This document shows, piece after piece, positions 8,333-17,485 of a stretch of DNA of 48,377 bases; position 1 is the first letter of the stretch; the number at the start of each line of letters is the position of its first letter. Position numbers and translations under genes: made by a program. The notes beneath the pieces are model-generated. The model saw nothing but the letters and a program-made list of their open reading frames with translations. It did not search any database and was not told where the DNA came from. Origin of the DNA: Bacillota bacterium (GTDB lineage Bacteria; Bacillota; Clostridia; Acetivibrionales; DSM-1351); the NCBI GenBank assembly GCA_023398105.1, contig JAEWST010000082.1:1-48377 (forward strand), read 5' to 3'.

Positions 8333-9538
8333 ATGGGCTACGAACTATTGTCATCAATTTATTATAAAAATCGTGAGCAATATGACATAATATTTCAGCA
8401 AAGACTTAATAGTGAAGCTTGCTATATATTACCAATAACACTAAATGGATATAATGCCTTTTTTATTACAACCAATGAGATAGCCACAAAAGTAGAAAGC
8501 ATTTATTTAAAAAACATGCAATTAGAAAAGAATTGTAATGTGCTTCCTAGAAAAGCTATTAGTAAGTATATTAATAAAAATCTGATAGACGAAATTATAC
8601 TTACAAATGATATTGAGGGTATCTATTGTACAAGAAAGGAAATAAAAGATGTATTAAATAATGTTTCTGGAAATAAAAAAGCTAGGTTTATAGGTCTTGC
8701 TAAAAAATATGGAAAAATAATTTCTAATGATATTTTAACACTTAACAATTGCGAAGACATACGAAACCTGTATGATGATATAGCGTTAGATGAAATTGAC
8801 AAAAATGATTTTCCTGATGGAGCAATATTTAGGAAAAGTGAGGTTTCAGTATATTCTGTAACTGATATGGAAAAACATAAGGGTTTATATCCAGAAAATT
8901 ATTTAATTGATTTTATGAGTAAGTCATTAGAAATTTTAAAAGATAATAATATTTCATTTTTAATAAGGATATGTGTATTCCATTATCTATTTGGCTATGC
9001 TCATCCATTCTATGATGGGAATGGGCGTCTCAGTAGGTTTATCAGTAGTTATCTATTAAGAAATGTATTAAATATCTTAGTTGCTCTAAGAATATCGTAT
9101 ACTATAAAAAATAACAAAAGTTCTTATTATAAAGCATTTGATGATTGCAATAACAAGAAAAATAAGGGAGATATTACGCCATTTATACTAATGTTTTTAG
9201 ATATTATAGAAAATTCATTAATAAGTCTGATAGAAAAGTTATCTGAAGCATCTTCAAAACTGAGTTTTTATGATAGCATGCTTAGAAAAGAAATTTTTAG
9301 TTCATTTAATATTTTGCATAAAAAAATTGTATATGTTCTAATCCAAAATGCCTTGTTTGCAGATGAGGGTATGGATATAGATGGGTTGACAAAAGAGATT
9401 GAAAAGGGTAATACGTTAATTAGACAGCATATAAAAGAACTTCAGCAAAAAGGTGTACCAATTGTTACAGCAAAAAGTGGGAAAAAGCTATTGTACAGCA
9501 TAGATTTAGAGCAATTTGAGCAATTAAATATGGCATAA
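8333..9538 (+). CDS. Fic/DOC family protein with C-terminal winged helix
   Basis: The 401-residue protein carries the Fic core HPFYDGNGRLSR at residues 224-235, with catalytic His224 and the GNGR anion loop. These enzymes transfer AMP, or another nucleotide moiety, to target hydroxyl groups. TNDIEG (residues 91-96) fits the (S/T)xxxE(G/N) inhibitory helix on the N-terminal side, indicating an auto-inhibited class II Fic. A C-terminal winged-helix region (about 345-395, LTKEIEKGNTLIRQHIKEL) suggests DNA binding and autoregulation. GAGGTG precedes the ATG. It stands alone between a dyad promoter and a terminator, so it is a self-contained module. The target is unknown. Confidence 0.9.
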   Translation: MGYELLSSIYYKNREQYDIIFQQRLNSEACYILPITLNGYNAFFITTNEIATKVESIYLKNMQLEKNCNVLPRKAISKYINKNLIDEIILTNDIEGIYCTRKEIKDVLNNVSGNKKARFIGLAKKYGKIISNDILTLNNCEDIRNLYDDIALDEIDKNDFPDGAIFRKSEVSVYSVTDMEKHKGLYPENYLIDFMSKSLEILKDNNISFLIRICVFHYLFGYAHPFYDGNGRLSRFISSYLLRNVLNILVALRISYTIKNNKSSYYKAFDDCNNKKNKGDITPFILMFLDIIENSLISLIEKLSEASSKLSFYDSMLRKEIFSSFNILHKKIVYVLIQNALFADEGMDIDGLTKEIEKGNTLIRQHIKELQQKGVPIVTAKSGKKLLYSIDLEQFEQLNMA

Positions 9539-9562
9539 AAAGGATAATCATTTATAAAATTT

Positions 9563-9612
9563 AGAGTTCTAAATTAAGTAACCTCACATTGCTTGATTTA
9601 GAACTTTTCTAT
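9563..9612 (+). terminator. Terminator after the Fic gene
   Basis: AGTTCTAAAT and ATTTAGAACT pair, extended by AAG/CTT, around a ~12-base loop, followed by TTTTCT. It could also act for the minus-strand mntH gene ending at 9672, since both genes converge here. Confidence 0.75.
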
Positions 9613-9671
9613 TATTTATATGTTTAGGAAGAGGGACACTGTTCAATATTAATTGATTTTGAAGTTATAAT

Positions 9672-10976
9672 TTAGAGTCCCCCTGTAAACGTAAGATACA
9701 GCAAAACAGCATTTGCGGAAATAATTACGCTTGTGATTATTATTCCTACTACGTTTGTCGCAGGTTTATTGACTAAAGCTCCCATCAGCTCCTTACGTTT
9801 TGTGATAATTAACATTGGGATTATTGCTACAGGAAGAATAAAGCTCAGTATAACCTGGCTGAATATAAGGGCTTGCATAGGATTTATACCAATTAGAATA
9901 ATAATCATAGCTGGAAGCATGGTCACAATTCTTGTGATGTTATCACTTATTTTTATTCCAACAAAGCCCTGCATGATGGTAGTGCCTGCCATAGTACCTA
10001 CAATTGAAGAGGATAGCCCGGAAGCAATTAGTGCTAACCCAAAGGCTCCGCTTGAAGCAGCTCCTAAAAGTGGTGACAGTGATTGATGAGCTTGCTCTAT
10101 AGTTTCAACCACCAAGCCATTTCTATAAAATACTGCGGCAGATACTATAACCATTGAGGCATTTATCACAAAGGCAATATTCATAGCAATTGTTATATCA
10201 AGTCTTTCCATCTTTAGATGATGTTTTTTAGCTGCTTCTGATGTGTGAGTATTTCTTTCTTGCACCAGCTGTGAGTGTAAAAAAATAACATGTGGCATTA
10301 CAGTGGCACCTAGCATACCAACAGCTATCATTACCGCTTCACCGTTTGGAATTGAGGGCAATAAAACATGCAGTCCTGCAGCAGCCCAATCAGGCTTAGC
10401 CAAAAAAACCTCCAAGGTATAAGCTATACAGATTACGGCTACTAATATTGAAATTATGGCTTCTAAAACTCTTTGACCATATTTGCCCATATAGATTATA
10501 AAAAAGGTAATACTTGCTGTAATTACTCCAGCTATGTGCATAGGTATGTGAAAAAGTAAATAGAGCCCAAGAGTACAGCCAAGAAACTCTGCAAGATTTG
10601 TAGCCATTGCGGCCAGTTCGGCAACAATCCAAAAACACCAATTAGTTTTACGTGAAAATACTTTGCCGCACATTTGTGGCAAATTAAATCCGGTTGCAAT
10701 ACCCAGCTTTGCTGAAAGAAATTGCAAAAAAATTGCCATTAGATTACTCCATAGAATTACCCAAATCAGGTTATAGTTAAATTTGGAACCACCGCTGATA
10801 TTAGTGGCAAAATTTCCAGGGTCAATGTAAGCGACACTTACTATAAAGGCAGGCCCCAAAAAACGTAGAGCAGTTTTAAGCTTATTAAATTTTGATTGGG
10901 AATTGTTAATACATTTACCAACAGACAAGGATGCTACCTGTGCATCTACATTTGGTATATAGTTTTTATCTAGCAA
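9672..10976 (-). CDS. mntH: Nramp-family Mn2+ transporter
   Basis: The 434-residue polytopic membrane protein imports Mn2+ (and Fe2+) with protons. Nramp motifs are clear: AYIDPGNFATN in the first transmembrane helix (metal-ligand Asp and Asn) and MLGATVMPHVIFLHSQ in the sixth (Met and His). About eleven hydrophobic segments are visible. Translation starts at TTG, seven bases after GAGGTG. mntR lies directly upstream on the same strand, with a dyad-rich 137-base gap between them, so manganese-dependent repression is expected. Notably, the ribosome binding site is half of a 10-base inverted repeat in that gap. Confidence 0.93.
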   Translation of the reverse strand: MLDKNYIPNVDAQVASLSVGKCINNSQSKFNKLKTALRFLGPAFIVSVAYIDPGNFATNISGGSKFNYNLIWVILWSNLMAIFLQFLSAKLGIATGFNLPQMCGKVFSRKTNWCFWIVAELAAMATNLAEFLGCTLGLYLLFHIPMHIAGVITASITFFIIYMGKYGQRVLEAIISILVAVICIAYTLEVFLAKPDWAAAGLHVLLPSIPNGEAVMIAVGMLGATVMPHVIFLHSQLVQERNTHTSEAAKKHHLKMERLDITIAMNIAFVINASMVIVSAAVFYRNGLVVETIEQAHQSLSPLLGAASSGAFGLALIASGLSSSIVGTMAGTTIMQGFVGIKISDNITRIVTMLPAMIIILIGINPMQALIFSQVILSFILPVAIIPMLIITKRKELMGALVNKPATNVVGIIITSVIISANAVLLYLTFTGGL

Positions 10977-10980
10977 TTTA

Positions 10981-11062
10981 TAACACCTCAGCAGTTTTGT
11001 ACTTAGCTAACAACTTTAGCTTAGCCTAAATTCGTTTACCTAATCTAAAATATGAGGTGTTA
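10981..11062 (-). promoter_or_regulatory. mntR-mntH control region: DtxR-type box and SD-pairing arms
   Basis: TTTAGCTTAGCCTAAA (11015-11030) resembles a DtxR/MntR-type operator, and partial repeats of TTAG/CTAA lie on both sides (11003-11010 and 11036-11048). In addition, TAACACCTCA (10981-10990) is the exact reverse complement of TGAGGTGTTA (11053-11062). In the mntH transcript these arms would fold so that the GAGGTG ribosome binding site is sequestered, if transcription starts upstream of 11062. Operator function is inferred from family knowledge; the two repeats are read directly. Confidence 0.55.
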
Positions 11063-11113
11063 TTTAAAAGTGTTACAATTCTTATACGGTTTTTGACAAT
11101 GCAATTTAGTTTT

Positions 11114-11605
11114 TTATCTGTTAGTATTTGAATTAGAAAAATCCCTGTAATTCTTAGCTATTTCAGGATTCTGATTGAGGAATTTGTTAAAGAGAGATAT
11201 TTTTGACAAAGTGTTAGCCGAAACATTGTGTTCAATTAACTCGGTTTCAATAAGTACATTTTCTTTAACACCTAAGTTTTTCAAAAAAGCCTCTATTAAA
11301 TTATGACGCTCCAATAAAAACTTGCCTATTTCTCGTCCATTTTCAGTTAAAAAAATAATTCCGTATTTTTTATAATCAAGCAAACCTAATTTTGTAAGCT
11401 TTTGAACCATTTTTGTGGCTGACGGAGCCGAAACATTAAGAAGCTCAGATATAGTATTTATACGCATATAGCCATCAATCAGGCTGTTCCTGTATATCAT
11501 TTCAAGGTAGTCTTCCATTCCAGATGTTAAAAGCTTTTTATTCTGAGACAAAAGCTGATAACCACGAACGGTGTGAAACTTTGATATCTCTTCTATTTGA
11601 ATCAC
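11114..11605 (-). CDS. mntR: Manganese-responsive DtxR-family repressor MntR
   Basis: The 163-residue protein has a DtxR-type winged helix (ISELLNVSAPSATKMVQKL) and dimerisation domain without the C-terminal SH3 domain, as in MntR. By alignment with Bacillus MntR the metal ligands are all kept: Asp32 and Glu35 in MEDYLE, His101 in LERHNLIE, and Glu122, Glu125, His126 in ETELIEH. It should repress mntH when Mn2+ is sufficient. The start is uncertain: the GTG at 11605 lies too close to GAGGGG, and the family normally begins only a few residues before MEDYLE, so about 24 N-terminal residues here are extra or untranslated. Confidence 0.88.
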   Translation of the reverse strand: MIQIEEISKFHTVRGYQLLSQNKKLLTSGMEDYLEMIYRNSLIDGYMRINTISELLNVSAPSATKMVQKLTKLGLLDYKKYGIIFLTENGREIGKFLLERHNLIEAFLKNLGVKENVLIETELIEHNVSANTLSKISLFNKFLNQNPEIAKNYRDFSNSNTNR

Positions 11606-11889
11606 ACCCCTCGCTTATATATTAATGTATCTATAAAAGTATATTCATAATTAGGTTTTTTATATTACCATTTTCTATTAAAATTAATACGGATATAACC
11701 GATTAATTTCATATATTGCAAAAATACTTGCAGTTAAGCGTTAATAAAGTTATTATTTTTACAGCTATTCTTTTGCTTTTATTTTTACTGTTTTTATTGA
11801 TATAATATAATAAAAAATGGACTATAAATTTAAAGGATTAGAATAACAATGCTTTGATTCTTAAATGTATTTTGTGGAGGAAAATATTG

Positions 11890-13080
11890 ATGCTGTTAAT
11901 TTACAATGGAAGAATAATTTCGATGACTGATAATGATTATGAAAATGGATATATACTAATAGATAATGGTAAAATAACAGCTATTGGTCAAGATATTAAA
12001 GAAATAGAAAACATGTTGAAACAAAACATAAAGAAGATAGATGCTCAGGGGGGATATGTTCTTCCGGGGCTTATTGATGCACATTGTCATATAGGAATGT
12101 GGGAGGATGCAGTTGGATTTGAAGGAGATGACGGAAATGAATCTACAGACCCTGTAATGCCTCATTTGAGAGCAATTGATGCTGTTTATCATGCAGATAG
12201 GTCTTTTGTTGAGGCATATGAAAATGGTGTCACAACTGTGGTAACAGGTCCAGGGAGTGCCAATGTCATAGGTGGACAGTTTGTAGCATTAAAAACTTAT
12301 GGGCGATATATAGATGAAATGATTTTGAAGCAGCCTGTGGCAATGAAGGTTGCATTTGGAGAAAACCCCAAGACTATTTATAATGAGAAGCACCAAGCTC
12401 CAATGACAAGAATGGCAACAGCTGCTATTCTTAGAGAGAGCTTATTCGAGGCTAAGGAATATAAAGAGCGTATGAAAAGTTTTAGAAATAATCCTGATGA
12501 GTATGAAAAGCCAGACTTTGATTTCAAGAAGGATGCACTTGTACAGGTACTTAATAAGGAAATACCGTTAAAGGCACATGTTCATAGAGCTGATGATATA
12601 ATGACAGCTGTTAGAATAGCAAAGGAGTTTGATCTTGATATTACATTAGATCATTGTACAGAAGGTTATATGATTAAAGAAGTTTTAGCGGAAACTGGTT
12701 TGCCCGTAATTATTGGACCACTTATTACGGATAGATCGAAAATAGAGCTTAAAAACCAGAATCTAAAGACACCAGGCATTCTATCAAAATTAGGGATTAA
12801 GGTTGCCATTATGACAGATCATCCCTGTGTGCCAGAGCAATATTTATGCCTTTGTGCGGCTATTGCAGCAAGAGAGGGTATGGAGGAGAAGGAAGCAATG
12901 AAGGCAATAACAATCAATGCAGCTGAAATTATAGGGATAAATGACAGGGTAGGTTCTATTGAAATAGGTAAGGATGCAGACATAGTTATATATGACGGAC
13001 ATCCTTTTGAGTTAAAGACACAGGTACAGAAGACAATTATAAATGGAAATGTTATATACGAGAGGTTAGACAAAAAATGA
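11890..13080 (+). CDS. Amidohydrolase (imidazolonepropionase-like)
   Basis: This is a metal-dependent amidohydrolase of the TIM-barrel superfamily, about 396 residues. Metal-ligand segments are visible: LPGLIDAHCH (HxH at 65 and 67), LKAHVHRADD, ITLDHCTEG and MTDHPCVPEQ, the last holding the catalytic Asp. An N- and C-terminal beta-sandwich frames the barrel (ending KDADIVIYDGHPFEL). The ATG at 11890 is preferred because GGAGG lies nine bases upstream; an ATG at 11854 has no binding site. The stop overlaps the tsaE start (ATGA), so it is translationally coupled to the t6A genes, but the substrate is unknown and no metabolic link is evident. Confidence 0.87.
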   Translation: MLLIYNGRIISMTDNDYENGYILIDNGKITAIGQDIKEIENMLKQNIKKIDAQGGYVLPGLIDAHCHIGMWEDAVGFEGDDGNESTDPVMPHLRAIDAVYHADRSFVEAYENGVTTVVTGPGSANVIGGQFVALKTYGRYIDEMILKQPVAMKVAFGENPKTIYNEKHQAPMTRMATAAILRESLFEAKEYKERMKSFRNNPDEYEKPDFDFKKDALVQVLNKEIPLKAHVHRADDIMTAVRIAKEFDLDITLDHCTEGYMIKEVLAETGLPVIIGPLITDRSKIELKNQNLKTPGILSKLGIKVAIMTDHPCVPEQYLCLCAAIAAREGMEEKEAMKAITINAAEIIGINDRVGSIEIGKDADIVIYDGHPFELKTQVQKTIINGNVIYERLDKK

Positions 13081-13565
13081 TTAAAATTGAAACTCATTCT
13101 TTTGAGGAAACAGTTGACTTTGGCAAAAAATTAGGATATGTATTGAATAGTGGTGATATAATATGTTTATCAGGTGATTTGGGAACAGGAAAGACAGCAC
13201 TTACTAATGGTATAGCCAAGTCACTTGGAATAACTTCATATATAACAAGCCCAACCTTTACAATTGTTAATGAATATGAAGGAAGGCTTCCACTATATCA
13301 TTTTGACGTATATAGAATAGCTGATTCTGACGAAATGTTTGATATAGGCTTTGAGGAATACATTAATGGTCAGGGCATTACCATAATTGAGTGGGGAGAA
13401 CAGATACAAGATATACTCCCAAGGGAATTAATAAGAATAAAAGTTACTAAAAACCTTAATAAAGGCATTGATATGAGAGAAATAGCTGTTGAATTTATTG
13501 GGGATAGATATTTGGGTTATGAAGGTAAGCTATATGCCGAAAGTCAACGTGGGAGGTTAATATGA
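13077..13565 (+). CDS. tsaE: tRNA t6A synthesis ATPase TsaE
   Basis: The 162-residue P-loop protein has Walker A GDLGTGKT, the TsaE motifs SPTFTIVNEY and LYHFDVYRI, and the late IIEWGEQI. TsaE drives ATP-dependent turnover of the TsaB-TsaD complex that makes N6-threonylcarbamoyladenosine at position 37 of ANN-decoding tRNAs. It overlaps the upstream amidohydrolase by four bases and the downstream tsaB by four bases. tsaD lies at 32413. Confidence 0.95.
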   Translation: MIKIETHSFEETVDFGKKLGYVLNSGDIICLSGDLGTGKTALTNGIAKSLGITSYITSPTFTIVNEYEGRLPLYHFDVYRIADSDEMFDIGFEEYINGQGITIIEWGEQIQDILPRELIRIKVTKNLNKGIDMREIAVEFIGDRYLGYEGKLYAESQRGRLI

Positions 13566-14281
13566 GAATACTTGCAGTAGATACATCCACTAATGTTGCT
13601 TCTGTTTCAATATTGGAAGATGATATAATTATAGGAGAATATAATTGCAACAAGGGAAAAACACATTCACAGAAGCTTATGCCAATGGTTCAGAGCTTGT
13701 TGGAAAAAGTAAACCTTAGTGCCACAGAGATGGACGTCTTTGCTACATCCATTGGACCAGGTTCATTTACAGGTCTTAGAATTGGTGTAACAACAATTAA
13801 GGCTATGGCATTTGCAGCTGGAAAACCTGTGATAAGTGTTTATACACTAGATGCTTTGGCTTATAATTTGCAAACGTCAAAAGAACTGATATGCCCAATT
13901 ATTGATGCAAGAAATAATCAGGTTTTTACTGCAGTGTACAGATTTGTTGATGGAAAGCTTAAAAGACTCACAGATTATTTAGGAATACATATAAATGAAT
14001 TAGTAGAGGTTATTCGCCCAATGGAGGGTGAGGTTATTTTGCTAGGAGATGCTTGTGGTATGCATATAGATTATTTTGCTACAGAGTTAGGTGAGAGAAT
14101 AAGCATAGCACCTCCCAATTCATCACAGGCAAGTGCTTCATCAGTAGCACTGCTGGCACAAAATTCATTTCTTGAGGGGAAATTGGAGAGTTGCTATGAT
14201 ATGGTGCCTTTTTACCTTAGAAAGTCTCAAGCTGAACGTGAAAGAGAAATAAATGAAAAAAGGATAGCTCAAAATGATTGA
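13562..14281 (+). CDS. tsaB: tRNA t6A synthesis protein TsaB
   Basis: The 239-residue ASKHA-fold protein starts RILAVDTSTNVASVSI and has the TsaB stretch SIGPGSFTGLRIGVTTIKAMA. TsaB is the catalytically inactive partner that dimerises with TsaD and recruits TsaE. It overlaps tsaE by ATGA and rimI by eight bases, so the three genes are tightly coupled in the usual tsaE-tsaB-rimI order. Confidence 0.95.
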   Translation: MRILAVDTSTNVASVSILEDDIIIGEYNCNKGKTHSQKLMPMVQSLLEKVNLSATEMDVFATSIGPGSFTGLRIGVTTIKAMAFAAGKPVISVYTLDALAYNLQTSKELICPIIDARNNQVFTAVYRFVDGKLKRLTDYLGIHINELVEVIRPMEGEVILLGDACGMHIDYFATELGERISIAPPNSSQASASSVALLAQNSFLEGKLESCYDMVPFYLRKSQAEREREINEKRIAQND

Positions 14282-14726
14282 CAATATAGAAGTAAAAGAA
14301 ATGAAATTAGAGCATCTTGATGATGTAATGATAATAGAAAGCCTTAGCTTCAAGATACCGTGGTCAAAAAGTTCCTTTATAGAAGAGCTTATTGAAAATA
14401 AGCTTGCTGTATATTTTGTGGCAGTTTCGGGAGGCAAGGTCATAGGGTATGGCGGAGTGTGGAAGGTTTTTGATGAAGGGCATATAACAAATATTGCTGT
14501 GCATCCAGAGTTCAGACGTTGTGGGGCGGCTTCTGTAATATTGGAGAGTATTCTTAGTATGTGTAATGAAACTGATATAAGAAGCCTTACTCTTGAGGTA
14601 CGCAAAAGTAATATTGCAGCACAAAAATTATACGAAAAGTATGGTTTTAAAGCTGAAGGTATCCGAAAAAGATACTATTCAGATAATAATGAGGATGCAT
14701 TAATTATGTGGAGATATAATGACTAA
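14274..14726 (+). CDS. rimI: Ribosomal protein S18 alanine N-acetyltransferase
   Basis: The 150-residue GNAT-fold acetyltransferase has the acetyl-CoA binding motif VHPEFRRCGAASVILES, where the usual GxG turn reads RRCGAA, and the RimI-type tail LEVRKSNIAAQKLYEKYGF. Its place immediately after tsaB is typical for rimI and supports the assignment over other GNAT enzymes. It overlaps tsaB by eight bases. Confidence 0.88.
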   Translation: MIDNIEVKEMKLEHLDDVMIIESLSFKIPWSKSSFIEELIENKLAVYFVAVSGGKVIGYGGVWKVFDEGHITNIAVHPEFRRCGAASVILESILSMCNETDIRSLTLEVRKSNIAAQKLYEKYGFKAEGIRKRYYSDNNEDALIMWRYND

Positions 14727-14785
14727 ATTAATTTTTAATCTGCGATAGTTGAGTAACTAATAAATAACAAAACCGGAGGGCTTAT

Positions 14786-17191
14786 ATGTCTATACCAAAG
14801 GAACTATCTTATCAGGAATTAGAAAATAAATGTGATGTAGCTTCATTTCCTTTCAGTAACACTTCAAAACTAGGTACATATGAAGGGATAATAGGGCAGG
14901 AAAGAGCTGCAAAGGCTATGAAATTTGGCTTAAAGATGAAGACAAGAGGCTACAATATTTATATGGCAGGAGCTACAGGAACGGGAAAAACCAGTTTTGC
15001 AAGACAGTTGGTTAATGAAATTGCAGTAAATCAAAGTGTACCTGATGATTGGTGCTATATTTATAATTTTGGTAAGCCAAATCAACCTATGGCAATAAAT
15101 CTTCCAGCTGGAATGGGAAAAGTATTTCAAAAAGATATGGAAGAATTTGTAAAGACAATAAAGCAGGAAATTGTAAATGCTTTTGATAATGAAAAGTATG
15201 AAAAAGAAAAAGAAGAAATTATAGATGAATATGAAGCCACAAAGGATGAGCTACTGGCAAAGTTAAGTCAGGATGCTGAAGCACAAGGTTTTAAGGTTAA
15301 TACAGGAAGCACAGGCATTTATTTTTTGCCTATTATAGAGGGCAAAACCATAAGTGAAGAGGAATTTGACAGCTTAGATGAGGAATTAAAAGATCAAATA
15401 GATGAGAAGACAAATATTCTTCAGCAAGATACATTAGAGATAATTCGTAAACTAAAAAATAATGAAAAGGAAACTAAGAAAAAGGTTTCTGAATGGGAAA
15501 GCAGAATAGCGTTACTTGCAATAGGTGTTCAGGTAAATGACCTAAAAGAAAAGTATAACAAATATGATGCAATAGTCGATTATCTGGAAAAGGTTCAGCA
15601 GGATATACTCAGTAATTTGGATGAATTTAAGGAGGAAGAGACTAGTGAGGAACAGCCTCAACTAATTATTCCGTGGATGCAAAAGGAAGAAACGCCTTTG
15701 CACAAGTATAAAGTAAATGTTTTGGTGGATAACAGCAATTTAAAGGGAGCTCCTGTTATTATTGACTTTAATCCATCATATTCAAATCTAATTGGTAAAA
15801 TAGAGTATGAGAATGAGTTTGGATCAGTATCTACTGATTATACAAAAATAAAGCCTGGTTTATTTCACTTAGCAAATGGAGGATACATGATACTTCAGGC
15901 AAAAGATGTATTAAGTAATCCGCAGGCGTATGAGGCAATTACAAGAGTACTTAAAACTAAAAAAATAACTATTGAAAATATGAAGGATCAAGCAGGTGTG
16001 GTTACTGTTTCAGCCATAAAGCCACAGTCTATACCTATTGACATTAAGGTTATCTTAGTTGGAAGCACTTCTATCTACCAGCTTCTTTATGAATATGAAG
16101 AGGAATTTAGAAAATTGTTTAAGGTAAAGGCAGATTTTGATGAGGAAATGGAAAAAAGTGACGAGAATATAGTAAAGCTTGCCTCTTTTATTAGTGGATT
16201 CTGTAAAAAAGAAAATACTTTGCATTTTGATAAAACAGGTGTTGCAAGCGTTGTAGAATATGCATCGTGGCTTGTTGAAGATCAAAAGAAAATGTCTACA
16301 AGGTTTAATGATATTTGCGAAATTTTATGTGAAGCATGTATGTGGGCTGAATGTGATAGTGTAAAATATGTAAAGGCTAAGCATGTAAAGCAAGCAATTG
16401 CCGAAAAGAATTATAGAAATGACAGACTTGATAAAAAACTATTGGATATGTTAAACGAAGGTACTTTGATGATTGACACAGAGGGCAGTGAGGTTGGGCA
16501 GATTAATGGTTTGACTGTTATGGATATAGGAGATTATTCCTTTGGAAAACCAGCTAGAATTACAGCCTCAACTTATATAGGTGAAAGTGGTATTGTAAAT
16601 ATTGAAAGAGAAGTTGAGTTAAGTGGCACATCTCATAGTAAGGGTGTATTAATATTAAATGGATATATTGGGCAAAAATATGCACAGGATTTCCCGCTAT
16701 CATTGTCAGCAAGCCTATGCTTTGAACAATTATATGGCGGAATAGATGGTGACAGTGCTTCAAGTGCAGAGCTGTACGCTATTTTGTCAAGCCTTTCTGA
16801 TGTACCAATAAAGCAATATATAGCCGTAACAGGTTCTGTTAATCAAAAGGGAGAAATTCAACCTGTTGGTGGAGTTACAAATAAAATTGAAGGTTTTTTT
16901 GAATTGTGCAAAATTAGAGGCTTAAATGGCAAGCAGGGAGTTATAATACCATATCAAAACATCAGAAATCTTGTGTTAAATGATGAGGTTGTAAATGCTG
17001 TTCGCAAAAAGTTATTTCATATATATCCAGTAAAAACAATAGATGAAGGAATTGAGTTATTAACTGATATGGAGGCTGGAGTGAAGGGTTTTGATGGCAA
17101 ATATAAAGAGTCAACAATTAATTATCTGGTAAGCAAAAAATTGGAACGATTTGCTCAAGCAGTACTTAATTCCGCAAACCACAGAAAATGA
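14786..17191 (+). CDS. Lon-like ATP-dependent protease (AAA_32/S16 type)
   Basis: The 801-residue protein fuses an atypical AAA ATPase module (Walker A GATGTGKT, residues 62-69, then a long charged coiled-coil insertion) to a C-terminal Lon (S16) protease domain. The catalytic Ser657 lies in DGDSASS and Lys700 in GGVTNKIEG. In canonical Lon the serine motif is DGPSAG. It differs from LonA by lacking the N-terminal LAN domain, and from LonB at 26801 by lacking a membrane anchor. GGAGG precedes the ATG. It stands alone between rimI and a large hairpin terminator. The substrate range is not known. Confidence 0.88.
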   Translation: MSIPKELSYQELENKCDVASFPFSNTSKLGTYEGIIGQERAAKAMKFGLKMKTRGYNIYMAGATGTGKTSFARQLVNEIAVNQSVPDDWCYIYNFGKPNQPMAINLPAGMGKVFQKDMEEFVKTIKQEIVNAFDNEKYEKEKEEIIDEYEATKDELLAKLSQDAEAQGFKVNTGSTGIYFLPIIEGKTISEEEFDSLDEELKDQIDEKTNILQQDTLEIIRKLKNNEKETKKKVSEWESRIALLAIGVQVNDLKEKYNKYDAIVDYLEKVQQDILSNLDEFKEEETSEEQPQLIIPWMQKEETPLHKYKVNVLVDNSNLKGAPVIIDFNPSYSNLIGKIEYENEFGSVSTDYTKIKPGLFHLANGGYMILQAKDVLSNPQAYEAITRVLKTKKITIENMKDQAGVVTVSAIKPQSIPIDIKVILVGSTSIYQLLYEYEEEFRKLFKVKADFDEEMEKSDENIVKLASFISGFCKKENTLHFDKTGVASVVEYASWLVEDQKKMSTRFNDICEILCEACMWAECDSVKYVKAKHVKQAIAEKNYRNDRLDKKLLDMLNEGTLMIDTEGSEVGQINGLTVMDIGDYSFGKPARITASTYIGESGIVNIEREVELSGTSHSKGVLILNGYIGQKYAQDFPLSLSASLCFEQLYGGIDGDSASSAELYAILSSLSDVPIKQYIAVTGSVNQKGEIQPVGGVTNKIEGFFELCKIRGLNGKQGVIIPYQNIRNLVLNDEVVNAVRKKLFHIYPVKTIDEGIELLTDMEAGVKGFDGKYKESTINYLVSKKLERFAQAVLNSANHRK

Positions 17192-17202
17192 TTTATTAAT
17201 TA

Positions 17203-17278
17203 CTCAACTTTCTCCAATAGAAAAACTATAGGTGTTCAAACCTTCCCACACCTGTAGTTTTTAACCGAGAAAGTTGAG
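17203..17278. terminator. Two-tier hairpin after the Lon-like gene
   Basis: Perfect 12-base outer arms CTCAACTTTCTC (17203-17214) and GAGAAAGTTGAG (17267-17278) enclose an inner hairpin pairing AAAACTATAGGTGT with ACACCTGTAGTTTT. The inner stem ends in TTTTT, so it can terminate transcription. The outer arms make it a much larger, symmetric structure than a simple terminator needs. Confidence 0.75.
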
Positions 17279-17485
17279 ATAAATATATTTGGCAGGAGAG
17301 ATCCTGATTAACACTGTTTATACACTATCTGCTATAGTAATTGAATTTGTTCAGACAAATAATAAATTATATCGTAATTTATTATGTAATATGTGTTTAT
17401 TCTGATTTCTATGAAAATAAACTTGTTTATACTCATACAGAATTTAAACCAAAGCAGTTTAAGAAGTTAGGGGGTGTATCAAGCG

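Noticed and set aside
9733..10086. Plus-strand ORF of 117 codons
   Set aside because: It lies wholly opposite mntH, whose transmembrane and DPGN/MPH motifs are unambiguous.
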